From: Burkholderiaceae bacterium
Lineage (GTDB): Bacteria > Pseudomonadota > Gammaproteobacteria > Burkholderiales > Burkholderiaceae_E
DNA length: 64,000 bases
Direction of reading: 5' to 3'
Assembly: GCA_023954135.1 (NCBI GenBank)
Contig: JAMLIN010000008.1
Span: forward strand, 1-64,000
The notes beneath the pieces are model-generated. The model was not told where the DNA came from, did no database searches, and saw only the letters and a list, made by a program, of their open reading frames with translations. The position numbers and the translations under genes are program-made. Positions 8,992 through 16,547 of the stretch are shown piece after piece (position 1 is the stretch's first letter; the number at the start of each line of letters is the position of its first letter).

Positions 8992-9977
8992 CGCCGCCCC
9001 CTTGCCCCGATACGGGGGTCCAGCACGGCGTACAGCGCATCCACCAGCAGGTTGACGACCACGAAGGACACGCCGATGAAGAGGACGACCCCCTGCAGGG
9101 TCAGGTAGTCGCGCCGGGTGATCGACTCGATCAGCAATCGCCCCACCCCGGGCAGCGCGAAGAGGGTCTCGATGATCACGGCGCCGCCGATCAGGTGGCC
9201 GATGTTGATGCCCATCACGGTGATGAGGCTGAACGACGAGGGGCGCAGCGCATGGCGCACCAGCACCTGGACGTCCGACAGGCCCTTGGCTCGGGCCACG
9301 GTCACGAACTCCTCTCGCAGGGTGGTCGCGATGTCGCTGCGCAGCAGGCGCAGGTAGACCGGCGCCTCGACCAGCGCGAGCGTGAGCGCCGGCAGGAACA
9401 TCGAAGCGAGATTGACGCCGAGGCCATCGGACAGCGGGCGGAAGCCGGTCGCGGGGAACCAGCCCAGCGCGATCGCGAACACCAGGATCAGGACGATGCC
9501 GAGGACGAAATGCGGTACCGACAGGACGCCGAAGGCGGCACTGGAGATCGCGCTGTCGATCCGGGAACCCTCGCGGTAGCCGGCCAGAACCCCGAGCGGC
9601 AATGCGATGAACAGGGCGATGAGCTGCGCGAGCACCATCAGCTCGATCGATACCGGCAGGCGGGTCGCGATCGAATGGGCCACCTCCTCCCCGGTGAGCG
9701 GCGAACGGCCGAGATCTCCGTGCAGGGCATTCCAGGCCCAGAGCCCGAAGCGCTCGCCCATCGGCCGGTCGAGGCCGAGGTCGGCCTCGATGCGGGCGAT
9801 CTCCTCGGGCGTGGAGTTCTCGCCCAGCAGCGAATCGGCGAGATTGCCGGGCAGCAGCTCGAGCATCATGAAGGTGCCCACCGCCAGCAGCGTCACCACG
9901 ATCGCCACATGGCCGGCACGCCTTGCGAGCTCGCTCGCATGTCGGTTAATGAAACGTTTCATCAAAACGCCGGCCAA
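8988..9977 (-). CDS. ABC importer permease (DppB-like)
   Basis: A 329-residue permease with about six transmembrane helices; AIVVTLLAVGTFMMLELLPG is the first. The EAA loop (FVTVARAKGLSDVQVLVRHA) is typical of DppB/OppB. Two starts are possible. TTG 9977 has a GGAAGAG ribosome binding site five or six bases upstream and is preferred here; ATG 9962 lacks a clear site. A perfect 14-bp palindrome covers the ATG, so a repressor bound there would block the head of this operon. This is the first gene of the minus-strand importer operon and lies 107 bases downstream of the LacI-family regulator gene, on the same strand. Confidence 0.9.
   Translation of the reverse strand: MAGVLMKRFINRHASELARRAGHVAIVVTLLAVGTFMMLELLPGNLADSLLGENSTPEEIARIEADLGLDRPMGERFGLWAWNALHGDLGRSPLTGEEVAHSIATRLPVSIELMVLAQLIALFIALPLGVLAGYREGSRIDSAISSAAFGVLSVPHFVLGIVLILVFAIALGWFPATGFRPLSDGLGVNLASMFLPALTLALVEAPVYLRLLRSDIATTLREEFVTVARAKGLSDVQVLVRHALRPSSFSLITVMGINIGHLIGGAVIIETLFALPGVGRLLIESITRRDYLTLQGVVLFIGVSFVVVNLLVDALYAVLDPRIGARGRR
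9949..9962. promoter_or_regulatory. Candidate LacI-family operator on the permease start
   Basis: ATGAAACGTTTCAT is a perfect 14-bp palindrome with a central CG step, the common form of LacI/GalR-family operators. It overlaps codons 6-10 of the DppB-like gene (counted from TTG 9977) and includes its alternative ATG. The LacI-family regulator gene ends 122 bases away. Binding by that regulator is inferred, not shown. The palindrome could also be partly due to coding (MKRF). Confidence 0.5.
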
Positions 9978-10084
9978 TGTCTCTTCCAGGATTTCTTGTC
10001 GATTTCAGGAGAACATGCGACTGCTGCCGCACCAGGGCGAGAACCGCCCTTCACGGGCATTCTTGCCTCACATGCCGGGCGCCG

Positions 10085-11149
10085 TCAAGCCTTCCCGCGT
10101 TTTCGCGTAGAGGTCGGAGCGATCGCGCAGGATTCGCGCTCGACGAACTCCGGCATCACCAGGATCCGCCCCGGCGGCGCGCCGGGGCTGCGAATGCGCT
10201 CGAGCAGCAGGCTCACGAGCCCCTCGGCCACGAGCTCCGGATCCATCCGCAACGTCGCGATCATGGGCCGGTGGCTGCGCACGAAATCGGGATCGCCGAT
10301 GCTGACCACCGAGATGTCCCGGGGAATCCTCAGGCCGTGCGACGAGATCGCATTGAGGACATCACCCAGCATGTTGGTGCCGAGCGATACGACAGCCGTC
10401 GGCGGACGGGGCCCGCGCAGGACCGCATCGACCGCATCGAAGGCCGGGCTCATGACGCTCGGCAGACGCAGGATCAGGTCCTCCGGAACCTTGAGGCGGT
10501 GCGCCTCGAAACCCGCCCGGAAACCGTCGACCCGGCATCGGATCGGGCGGGCCTCGCTCTGTGACAGGACCAGCGCGATCCGGCGGTGGCCGAGGGCGAT
10601 CAGCCGCGACACCAGGTCGCGCAGCGCCGGCCCGTGCTCGACGAGCAGACAGTCGCGCTCGACGTCGAAGTCGCGGTCGTAGATCACGGTCGGCAGGGGC
10701 AGCTCGCGCACCGCGGCGATCACCCGCGGATCGCGTTCGTTGCCCGGCGTGATGATGACGCCATCCATGGCGCGCGACTGGAACACGCCGAGCAGCTCCA
10801 CCTCCCGCTCGGCCACGCTGAGGCTGTTGGCGAGCAGGGGCATGTAGCCCACGCTGCGCAGCCGGTTCTCGACCGCCTGGAACACCCGCGCATAGAGGGG
10901 GTTTGCAAGATCGGTGAACATCATGCCGACCGTCTTGCTGGTGCGCGAGCGCAGGGAGCGGGCGACGTGGTTCGGCCGGTAGCCGAGGCGATCGACCGCC
11001 TGCTCGACCCGCTGCCGGACGTCCGGCGTGACGTTGCTCGCTCCGTTCAGCACCCGCGACACGCTGCCGAGGGACACCCCGGCAAGCCGGGCGACGTCCC
11101 GGATGCTGATGCTGTTCTGCGACGACTGCTTCTTGCCCTGTCTGGCCAT
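10085..11149 (-). CDS. LacI-family transcriptional regulator
   Basis: A 354-residue regulator. The N-terminal LacI helix-turn-helix is clear (SIRDVARLAGVSLGSVSRVL, with hinge helix RPNHVARSLRS), followed by a periplasmic-binding-protein-like sensor domain (residues 75-340). It binds DNA as a dimer and responds to a small ligand, often a sugar. It lies directly upstream of the ABC importer operon on the same strand; the palindrome at 9949-9962 is the obvious operator candidate. LacI regulators are more often tied to sugars than to peptides, which hints that this peptide-type importer may carry a saccharide or glycoside, but this is inference. The ATG at 11149 gives a standard family N-terminus after a short basic tail. 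Confidence 0.93.
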   Translation of the reverse strand: MARQGKKQSSQNSISIRDVARLAGVSLGSVSRVLNGASNVTPDVRQRVEQAVDRLGYRPNHVARSLRSRTSKTVGMMFTDLANPLYARVFQAVENRLRSVGYMPLLANSLSVAEREVELLGVFQSRAMDGVIITPGNERDPRVIAAVRELPLPTVIYDRDFDVERDCLLVEHGPALRDLVSRLIALGHRRIALVLSQSEARPIRCRVDGFRAGFEAHRLKVPEDLILRLPSVMSPAFDAVDAVLRGPRPPTAVVSLGTNMLGDVLNAISSHGLRIPRDISVVSIGDPDFVRSHRPMIATLRMDPELVAEGLVSLLLERIRSPGAPPGRILVMPEFVERESCAIAPTSTRKRGKA

Positions 11150-11231
11150 CCTGGACGCTCCGGGGTGCTATTTCAGCACATCGGATCGTCGACCGCCTCG
11201 ACGCGGTCACCGGTCGGGAATCGACGCCGTC

Positions 11232-13337
11232 TCAGGTCTGCGCCGGCTTCTCGCCCAGCAGCTTCATGAGCTCGCGCTGCGAGACGAAGGACTTCGCGCT
11301 CCGGGCGCGGCGCCGGGTGTAGCCGCCGTCGCCGTCCATCGTCCAGGCCGAATCGTTGTCCCGCAGATGGAGCCTGATCGCTTCGCGGATCACCCGGTCG
11401 CGCAGCCGCTTGTCCCTGACCGGGAAGGCGGTCTCGACCCGCCGGTGGAGATTGCGGTCCATCCAGTCCGCCGAGGACAGCCAGACGTCCTTCCTGCCAT
11501 CGTTGTAGAAGCAGAAGACGCGGCTGTGCTCGAGGAAGCGCCCGACGATCGAGCGCACCCGGATGTTCTCGGAAAGCCCGGGCACGCCGGGCCGCAGGGC
11601 GCACACGCCCCGCACGATCAGGTCGATCTTCACCCCGGCGGCGCTCGCGGCGTAGAGGGCCTCGATCACCTGCGGGTCGAGCAAGGCGTTGATCTTCGCC
11701 GCGATGTAGCCCTTGCGTCCCGCCTTCGCATGCGCGGCTTCGCGGGCGATCGACTCGATGACCGAAGTGGCCAGCGTGAACGGCGACTGCCAGATCGCCT
11801 TGAGCGCGCCGGCGTCACCCATGCCGGTGAGACGCCGGAAGACCTCGTGGACATCGGCGCAGATCTGCTCGTCGCAGGTCATGAGGCCGAAGTCCTCGTA
11901 GAGCCGCGCCGTCCTCGGGTGGTAGTTGCCGGTGCCGAGGTGGACGTAGCGCCGCAGGCCGTCGGCCTCGCGCCGGACCACCAGCAGCATCTTGGCGTGG
12001 GTCTTGTGCCCGACGACACCGTAGATCACGTGGGCGCCCGCCTGCTCGAGGCGCGCCGCCCAGTTGATGTTCGTCTCCTCGTCGAACCGCGCCATCAGCT
12101 CGAGGACGACGGTGACCTCCTTGCCGGCCACCGCCGCCGCGAGCAGCGATTCCATCAGTTGCGAGTCGGCCCCGGTCCGGTACACGGTCTGCTTGATCGC
12201 CACCACCGCCGGGTCGCTGGCGGCGCTGCGCAGCAGGTTCACCACCGGCAGGAAGGATTCGTAGGGATGGTGCAGCAACCGGTCGCCGGCACGGATCGCC
12301 TCGAAGATCCGGTCGGCATCGCGCAACGCAGGCTGGATCGACGGCACGTAGGGAGGGAACTTCAGATCCGGCCGCTCGACCAGGTCGACGATCTGCGCAA
12401 GCCGCATCAGGTTGACCGGCCCGTCGACCCGGAAGCAGTCCTGCTGACCGAGGCCGAGCTCGGCGAGAAGCCGCTCGACGATCTCGTCGTCGCAGTCGGC
12501 CGACACCTCGAGACGGACCGAATCGCCGTAGTGGCGCTGCGTGAGCTCGTCCTGCAGGGCGCTGCGCAGGTCGGTGATCTCGTCGTCGTCGACGAAGAGC
12601 TCGCTGTTGCGGGTGACCCGGAACGGATGAACCGAGAGCAGGCGCAGGCCGGGAAACAGGCGCTCGACGAAGCCCTGCACGATGGAGGTCAACGCGACCA
12701 CGCCGTGCGGCACGCCGGCGATCCCGGGAGGGACCGCGAGCACCCGCGGCAGCACCCGCGGAGCCTGCACGATCGCGATGTCGGCCTCGCGGCCGAATGC
12801 GTCACGCCCCTCGAGCCGGACGACGAAGTTCAGGCTCTTGTTGAGCACCCGGGGAAACGGATGCGCCGGATCGAGCGCGATCGGCGTGAGCAGCGGCTCG
12901 ATCTCCCGGGTGAACACGCCCTCGGCCCATTCGCGCTGCGCCGGCGTCCAGCTCGACGCGGTCAGGATCCGGATCCCCTCGGCGGCAAGCGCCGGCATCA
13001 GCGTCCTGTTCAGGAAGCGGTACTGGCGATTGACGAGGGCGCGGGCGCGCTCGAGCGCCGCGGCGACGCCGGCCCGGACATCGGTGATGTCGCTGCGGGC
13101 GTACAGGATCAGCTGGTAGAGGTCGGCGATACGCACCTCGAAGAACTCGTCGAGGTTGCTGCTCACGATCGTCAGGAACCGGAGCCGCTCGAGCAGCGGC
13201 GTCGCCGGGTCCTCGGCGAGCGCGAGGACCCGTTCATTGAAGGCGAGGATTCCCTGTTCCCGGTCGAGCAGGCGCGTTCGGTCGGACGGCGGCGAGCGGC
13301 GTGTCCTCTGGCGTGGTTTCATCGAGGCGACAGGCAT
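11232..13337 (-). CDS. ppk: Polyphosphate kinase 1
   Basis: A 701-residue PPK1, close to the roughly 690 residues usual for the family. It makes polyphosphate from ATP by reversible phosphotransfer through an enzyme-bound phosphohistidine. The N-terminal part has ILAFNERVLALA and FLTIVSSNLDEFFEVRIADL; the catalytic core has VAIKQTVYRTG, VVGHKTHAKMLLVVR (autophosphorylated histidine) and SADWMDRNLHRRVE (second essential histidine). The frame is open to 13535, but a Pho box at 13390-13407 places the promoter inside that extension, so I chose the ATG at 13337; ATG 13322 is possible. It is divergent from ppx, whose product degrades polyphosphate, so the pair controls polyphosphate turnover under a shared regulatory region. 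Confidence 0.95.
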   Translation of the reverse strand: MPVASMKPRQRTRRSPPSDRTRLLDREQGILAFNERVLALAEDPATPLLERLRFLTIVSSNLDEFFEVRIADLYQLILYARSDITDVRAGVAAALERARALVNRQYRFLNRTLMPALAAEGIRILTASSWTPAQREWAEGVFTREIEPLLTPIALDPAHPFPRVLNKSLNFVVRLEGRDAFGREADIAIVQAPRVLPRVLAVPPGIAGVPHGVVALTSIVQGFVERLFPGLRLLSVHPFRVTRNSELFVDDDEITDLRSALQDELTQRHYGDSVRLEVSADCDDEIVERLLAELGLGQQDCFRVDGPVNLMRLAQIVDLVERPDLKFPPYVPSIQPALRDADRIFEAIRAGDRLLHHPYESFLPVVNLLRSAASDPAVVAIKQTVYRTGADSQLMESLLAAAVAGKEVTVVLELMARFDEETNINWAARLEQAGAHVIYGVVGHKTHAKMLLVVRREADGLRRYVHLGTGNYHPRTARLYEDFGLMTCDEQICADVHEVFRRLTGMGDAGALKAIWQSPFTLATSVIESIAREAAHAKAGRKGYIAAKINALLDPQVIEALYAASAAGVKIDLIVRGVCALRPGVPGLSENIRVRSIVGRFLEHSRVFCFYNDGRKDVWLSSADWMDRNLHRRVETAFPVRDKRLRDRVIREAIRLHLRDNDSAWTMDGDGGYTRRRARSAKSFVSQRELMKLLGEKPAQT

Positions 13338-13389
13338 TGATCGGCGGTGCGAATGTCCGCCCGATTCCCGCACAGGTTTGGCGATCATT

Positions 13390-13407
13390 GTGACACTGTC
13401 ATGACAC
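13390..13407 (-). promoter_or_regulatory. Pho box upstream of ppk
   Basis: On the minus strand the sequence reads GTGTCAT-GACA-GTGTCAC: two 7-base direct repeats with a 4-base spacer (11-base period), matching the PhoB consensus of two CTGTCAT/C half-sites except for the first base of each repeat. It lies 53 bases upstream of the chosen ppk ATG, a normal distance for a PhoB-activated promoter, and within the ppk-ppx divergent region. Regulation by PhoB is inferred from the match. Confidence 0.72.
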
Positions 13408-13480
13408 GCCCCGGAAGATCGGTCCGGATCGTCGATCGCATCACATCGGGCCCTCGCCCGGACTCCGCCCCGGATCCGCG

Positions 13481-15055
13481 ATGATGCATACTTCGGCCTC
13501 GATGCAAGTGATCCGAACCACAGCGCAACGGCCACTGGCCGAGTCCATGCCGGGAGCCGACGTGCCCGGCCTGCTGGCGGCGGTCGACCTCGGATCGAAC
13601 AGCTTTCGCCTGCTCATCGGGCGTGTGGACCGCACCGGACTCGGTGAGCAGATCCGGCCGATCGACGCGCTCAAGGAGCCGGTCCGGCTCGCCGCCGGCC
13701 TCGGCCCGGACGGATCGCTCGATGCGGCGGCCCGCCAGCGCGGGCTCGAGTCGCTCGCCCGCTTCGGCGAGCGCCTGCGGTCCTTCGCGCCCGATGCGGT
13801 CCGGGTCGTCGCGACCAGCACCCTGCGCGTGGCGACCAACGCCCATGATTTCATCGAATCGGGCGAAGCCGCTCTCGGCTTTCCGATCAGCGTGATCTCC
13901 GGCCGCGAGGAAGCACGCCTGATCTACCTCGGAGCCGCCCACGAGCTCGCGCTCGACGGGCAGGATCGGCTCGTGATCGACATCGGCGGCGGCTCGACCG
14001 AGTGCATCATCGGGCGCAACTACGAATCGCAGCTGCTCGAATCCGCCGGGGTGGGCTGCGTCACCCTGACGTCGCGATACTTCGGCGACGGCGCGATCGA
14101 CCGCAAGCGGATGCGCAATGCGCGCTATGCCGCGCGCGAGGTCTTCGCTCCATACGCGAACATGTACCGCAAGCACGGCTGGACCTACGCGGTGGGCACC
14201 TCGGGCACCGCCAAGGCGCTGACCCAGTTCGCGATGCAGTGCGGCGACACCGAGCTGAACATCGGCCATCTCGAGACGCTCGCCGCCGTGCTCGCCAAGG
14301 CCGGCCATGCCGACCTCGTGCGCATCGACGGCCTGAAGGCCGACCGCAGGCCGGTGATCGCCGGCGGCGTAGCCACGATGCTCGCGGCGTTCGACGAGTT
14401 CGGCATCGAATCGATACGCTATTGCCCCGGCGCGCTTCGCCAGGGCGCGCTCTACGACATGCTCGGACGCAGTGCGGGCGACGACATGCGCCGGATCACC
14501 GTGTCGCGGATGGCCGAGGGCTACGGCGTCGACATCGCGCATGCGCGCAACACGGCCGCATCGGCCCTGGCCCTGTTCGATGCCATGGCCGGATCACTGC
14601 CCGCCGAGGATCGCGGCGCCTGCGCGAACCTGATCGAATGGGCTGCCCACCTCGCCGAGATCGGCCTGTCGATCTCGCATGACGCCTACCACAAGCACTC
14701 GGCGTACATCGTCCACCATGCCGACATGCCCGGCTTCTCGCGCAACGAGCAGGATGTGCTCTCGCGCCTGGTGCTCGGGCATACGGGCGGCCTGCGCAAG
14801 CTGCGCGCCCTGGTGCACGACGAGCGGGAATGGATGATGATCCTCTGCCTGCGGATCGCGACGATCCTGCATCGCCACCGCGACGAGGATACGACCGCCC
14901 TGCCCCAGGTCTCGCGTGACGGCGCGCGGGTACGGATCAGGTGGCCGGAATCCTGGCGCAGGTCCCACCCGCTCACCCATGCATCCCTGCAGGCCGAGAT
15001 CGCGGCCTGGGCCGATGCGGGCTCGGTCATCCCTTTCGCCACCCACGCCGCCTGA
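13481..15055 (+). CDS. ppx: Exopolyphosphatase (Ppx/GppA family)
   Basis: A 524-residue member of the ASKHA fold. Phosphate-1 loop AAVDLGSNSFRLLIG and phosphate-2 region VIDIGGGSTECIIGR are clear, with the conserved ATSTLRVATN and SGREEARLIYLGA between them. The C-terminal helical part has HD-like elements (AYHKHSAYIVHHADMPGFS). It removes phosphate from polyphosphate ends, or hydrolyses pppGpp in the GppA branch; pairing with divergent ppk favours exopolyphosphatase. ATG codons at 13481, 13484, 13502 and 13547 are possible starts; the first is preceded by a weak GGAT. The Pho box between the genes may influence both. Confidence 0.94.
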   Translation: MMHTSASMQVIRTTAQRPLAESMPGADVPGLLAAVDLGSNSFRLLIGRVDRTGLGEQIRPIDALKEPVRLAAGLGPDGSLDAAARQRGLESLARFGERLRSFAPDAVRVVATSTLRVATNAHDFIESGEAALGFPISVISGREEARLIYLGAAHELALDGQDRLVIDIGGGSTECIIGRNYESQLLESAGVGCVTLTSRYFGDGAIDRKRMRNARYAAREVFAPYANMYRKHGWTYAVGTSGTAKALTQFAMQCGDTELNIGHLETLAAVLAKAGHADLVRIDGLKADRRPVIAGGVATMLAAFDEFGIESIRYCPGALRQGALYDMLGRSAGDDMRRITVSRMAEGYGVDIAHARNTAASALALFDAMAGSLPAEDRGACANLIEWAAHLAEIGLSISHDAYHKHSAYIVHHADMPGFSRNEQDVLSRLVLGHTGGLRKLRALVHDEREWMMILCLRIATILHRHRDEDTTALPQVSRDGARVRIRWPESWRRSHPLTHASLQAEIAAWADAGSVIPFATHAA

Positions 15056-15073
15056 GCGGCGCGTTCCGCGGCT

Positions 15074-15886
15074 TCAGGCAGCGACGCTCGCCTCATCCAG
15101 CCCGAAGCGGCGCCGATAGCGCTCGGTGAGAGCCCCGATCTCGAGCATCATCGGGAAGTCCGCGCAGGCGAAGGCCTCGTCGTGGTGCGGCTCGCCGAGC
15201 AGCTGCGCGCCCGCGCGCAGATAGGCCTTGATGAGCGGCGGCGGCTCGGCCGCGCGTGCGGCATCCTCGAGCCCGCCCTCGACCGGCAGGCGCCGTCTGG
15301 GCCAGACCCGGAAGGATTCATCGGCCAGGTACCTGGCGGCGAGCTGGCGATAGAGCGCGGCGGCGGCAAGGCCGCCGTCCTCGAGCGAGACGCTTGCGCA
15401 GCCGATCAGGTAGTCCACGTCTCGCTTCGAGAGAAACGCCGCGAGCCCGCTCCAGAGCAGCCGGATCACCGTGCCGCCTCGATAGTCGGATGCGACGCAG
15501 GAACGCCCCAGCTCGACCATCCGCGGACGCAACCGGTCGATCCGGGTCAGCCAGAACTCCCGTTCCGAGTACAGGCAGCCGAGCTCGCGGGCGCGCTCGG
15601 GCAGCAGGATGCGGTAGGTGCCGACCACCAGGCCGGTGGCGAGATCGCGGGCGATCAGATGCTCGCAATAGGGGTCGAAGGCATCGCGCTCGATGGCGCG
15701 TTCGCGGTCCCGGCCATGGGTCGCCGGGCGGGCGCCGAGCTCCTCGACGAACACCCGGTAGCGAAGCGCCTGCGCCTGCTCGACTTCGGCAGGGGTGCCG
15801 GCGACCCGGACCTCGAAGCGTCCGACGCAGGCGAGCGCCCGGCGGGATCCGGGCAGGATCGAGGGATTCGTTGACACGATCGACAT
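15074..15886 (-). CDS. GNAT-family acyltransferase, OlsB-like (ornithine lipid synthesis)
   Basis: A 270-residue protein of the Acetyltransf_5/hemolysin-like family. Hallmarks are ALRYRVFVEELGA, RDAFDPYCEHLIARD (conserved DxxxxHL) and VVGTYRILL, followed by ELGRSCVASDYRGG, the acyl-donor site typical of OlsB and related enzymes. OlsB makes lyso-ornithine lipid from ornithine and acyl-ACP, a phosphorus-free membrane lipid precursor used when phosphate is scarce. No olsA acyltransferase is next to it. Three Pho half-sites lie 55 bases upstream, which supports the OlsB reading over a hemolysin-like or other acyltransferase, though the family is broad. It converges on ppx, 18 bases away. Confidence 0.75.
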   Translation of the reverse strand: MSIVSTNPSILPGSRRALACVGRFEVRVAGTPAEVEQAQALRYRVFVEELGARPATHGRDRERAIERDAFDPYCEHLIARDLATGLVVGTYRILLPERARELGCLYSEREFWLTRIDRLRPRMVELGRSCVASDYRGGTVIRLLWSGLAAFLSKRDVDYLIGCASVSLEDGGLAAAALYRQLAARYLADESFRVWPRRRLPVEGGLEDAARAAEPPPLIKAYLRAGAQLLGEPHHDEAFACADFPMMLEIGALTERYRRRFGLDEASVAA

Positions 15887-15940
15887 GCGCTACTCCGATG
15901 ATGTACTTGCCGGAGAATGCGCATGCGCGATGGCAGCGGC

Positions 15941-15969
15941 ATGACGGATCGGCGACCGATCCGTGACAG
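15941..15969 (-). promoter_or_regulatory. Three tandem Pho half-sites upstream of the OlsB-like gene
   Basis: On the minus strand CTGTCAC (15969-15963), CGGTCGC (15958-15952) and CCGTCAT (15947-15941) follow each other at exact 11-base spacing, as in multi-unit Pho boxes. The first is a perfect half-site, the second matches at five of seven and the third at six of seven. They begin six bases after the upstream methyltransferase gene and end 54 bases before the acyltransferase start. PhoB control is inferred. Confidence 0.6.
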
Positions 15970-15974
15970 GACGT

Positions 15975-16547
15975 TCACCCCTGTTGCTTGTGTTCCGGCC
16001 GTATCGTCCAGGAATAGATCGCCGATCTGCCGACATTCTCGGTGTGATCGGACGGCCAGTCGCTGCCCATGTGGAAATCATGGGAAACGACCCGTGCGCC
16101 CACGCGCAGGTCGCGCCAGAGCACGGGGAGAAGACGCAGGTTGACCTCGGGCAGCAGGTACAGGGTGACGACGTCGGCGGGCGAGAGGTCGGTCTCGAAC
16201 AGATCGCCCTGGCGGATCTCGACCTTGTCGCCGACGCCCGCCCGGCTCACGTTGTCGCTAGCCTCGGCGACCCTCACCGGGTCGAGATCGATGCCGATGC
16301 CCCGCACCCCGTAGCGTTTCGCGGCCTCGACCACGATCCGCCCGTCGCCGCAACCGAGATCGTAGACGGTATCGCCCGGCTCGATCCGGGCGAGCTCGAG
16401 CATCCGCTCGACCACCGGCATCGGCGTCGGCACGTAGGGCACCGGAAACAGGCTGAAGTCGATCAGGTCCGCGCGCGCCACGTACGGAAGCGCCAGGAGC
16501 GTTCCGAGGGCAGCCCGGCGACCGGGGCGTTCGATCCTGCGAGTCAT
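15975..16547 (-). CDS. Class I SAM-dependent methyltransferase-like protein with N-terminal signal-like segment
   Basis: A 190-residue protein. After TRRIERPGRRAALGTLLALP and ARA comes a short stretch, then a Rossmann methyltransferase core: VYDLGCGDGRIVVEAA (SAM motif I), IGIDLDPVRV (motif II) and a later ADVVTLYLLPEVN. The N-terminus looks like a Sec or Tat signal peptide, with cleavage predicted after ARA; this is odd because SAM is cytoplasmic. The segment could instead be a membrane anchor. It overlaps the permease stop as ATGA, so both are co-translated. The substrate is unknown. Confidence 0.8.
   Translation of the reverse strand: MTRRIERPGRRAALGTLLALPYVARADLIDFSLFPVPYVPTPMPVVERMLELARIEPGDTVYDLGCGDGRIVVEAAKRYGVRGIGIDLDPVRVAEASDNVSRAGVGDKVEIRQGDLFETDLSPADVVTLYLLPEVNLRLLPVLWRDLRVGARVVSHDFHMGSDWPSDHTENVGRSAIYSWTIRPEHKQQG

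Noticed and set aside
11165-11179. GTGCT-N5-AGCAC dyad upstream of the LacI-family gene
   Set aside because: It does not resemble the palindrome at the importer start and is too short to call as an operator.
11028-13340. Long open frame (770 codons) on the plus strand opposite ppk
   Set aside because: It is antisense to a gene with clear PPK1 motifs; its Arg/Asp/Gly-rich product has no recognisable domain. Such shadows are expected in GC-rich DNA.
15919-15928. GCGCATGCGC palindrome upstream of the OlsB-like gene
   Set aside because: Short self-complementary GC/CG strings are common at this base composition; the Pho half-sites nearby are a better explanation for control.
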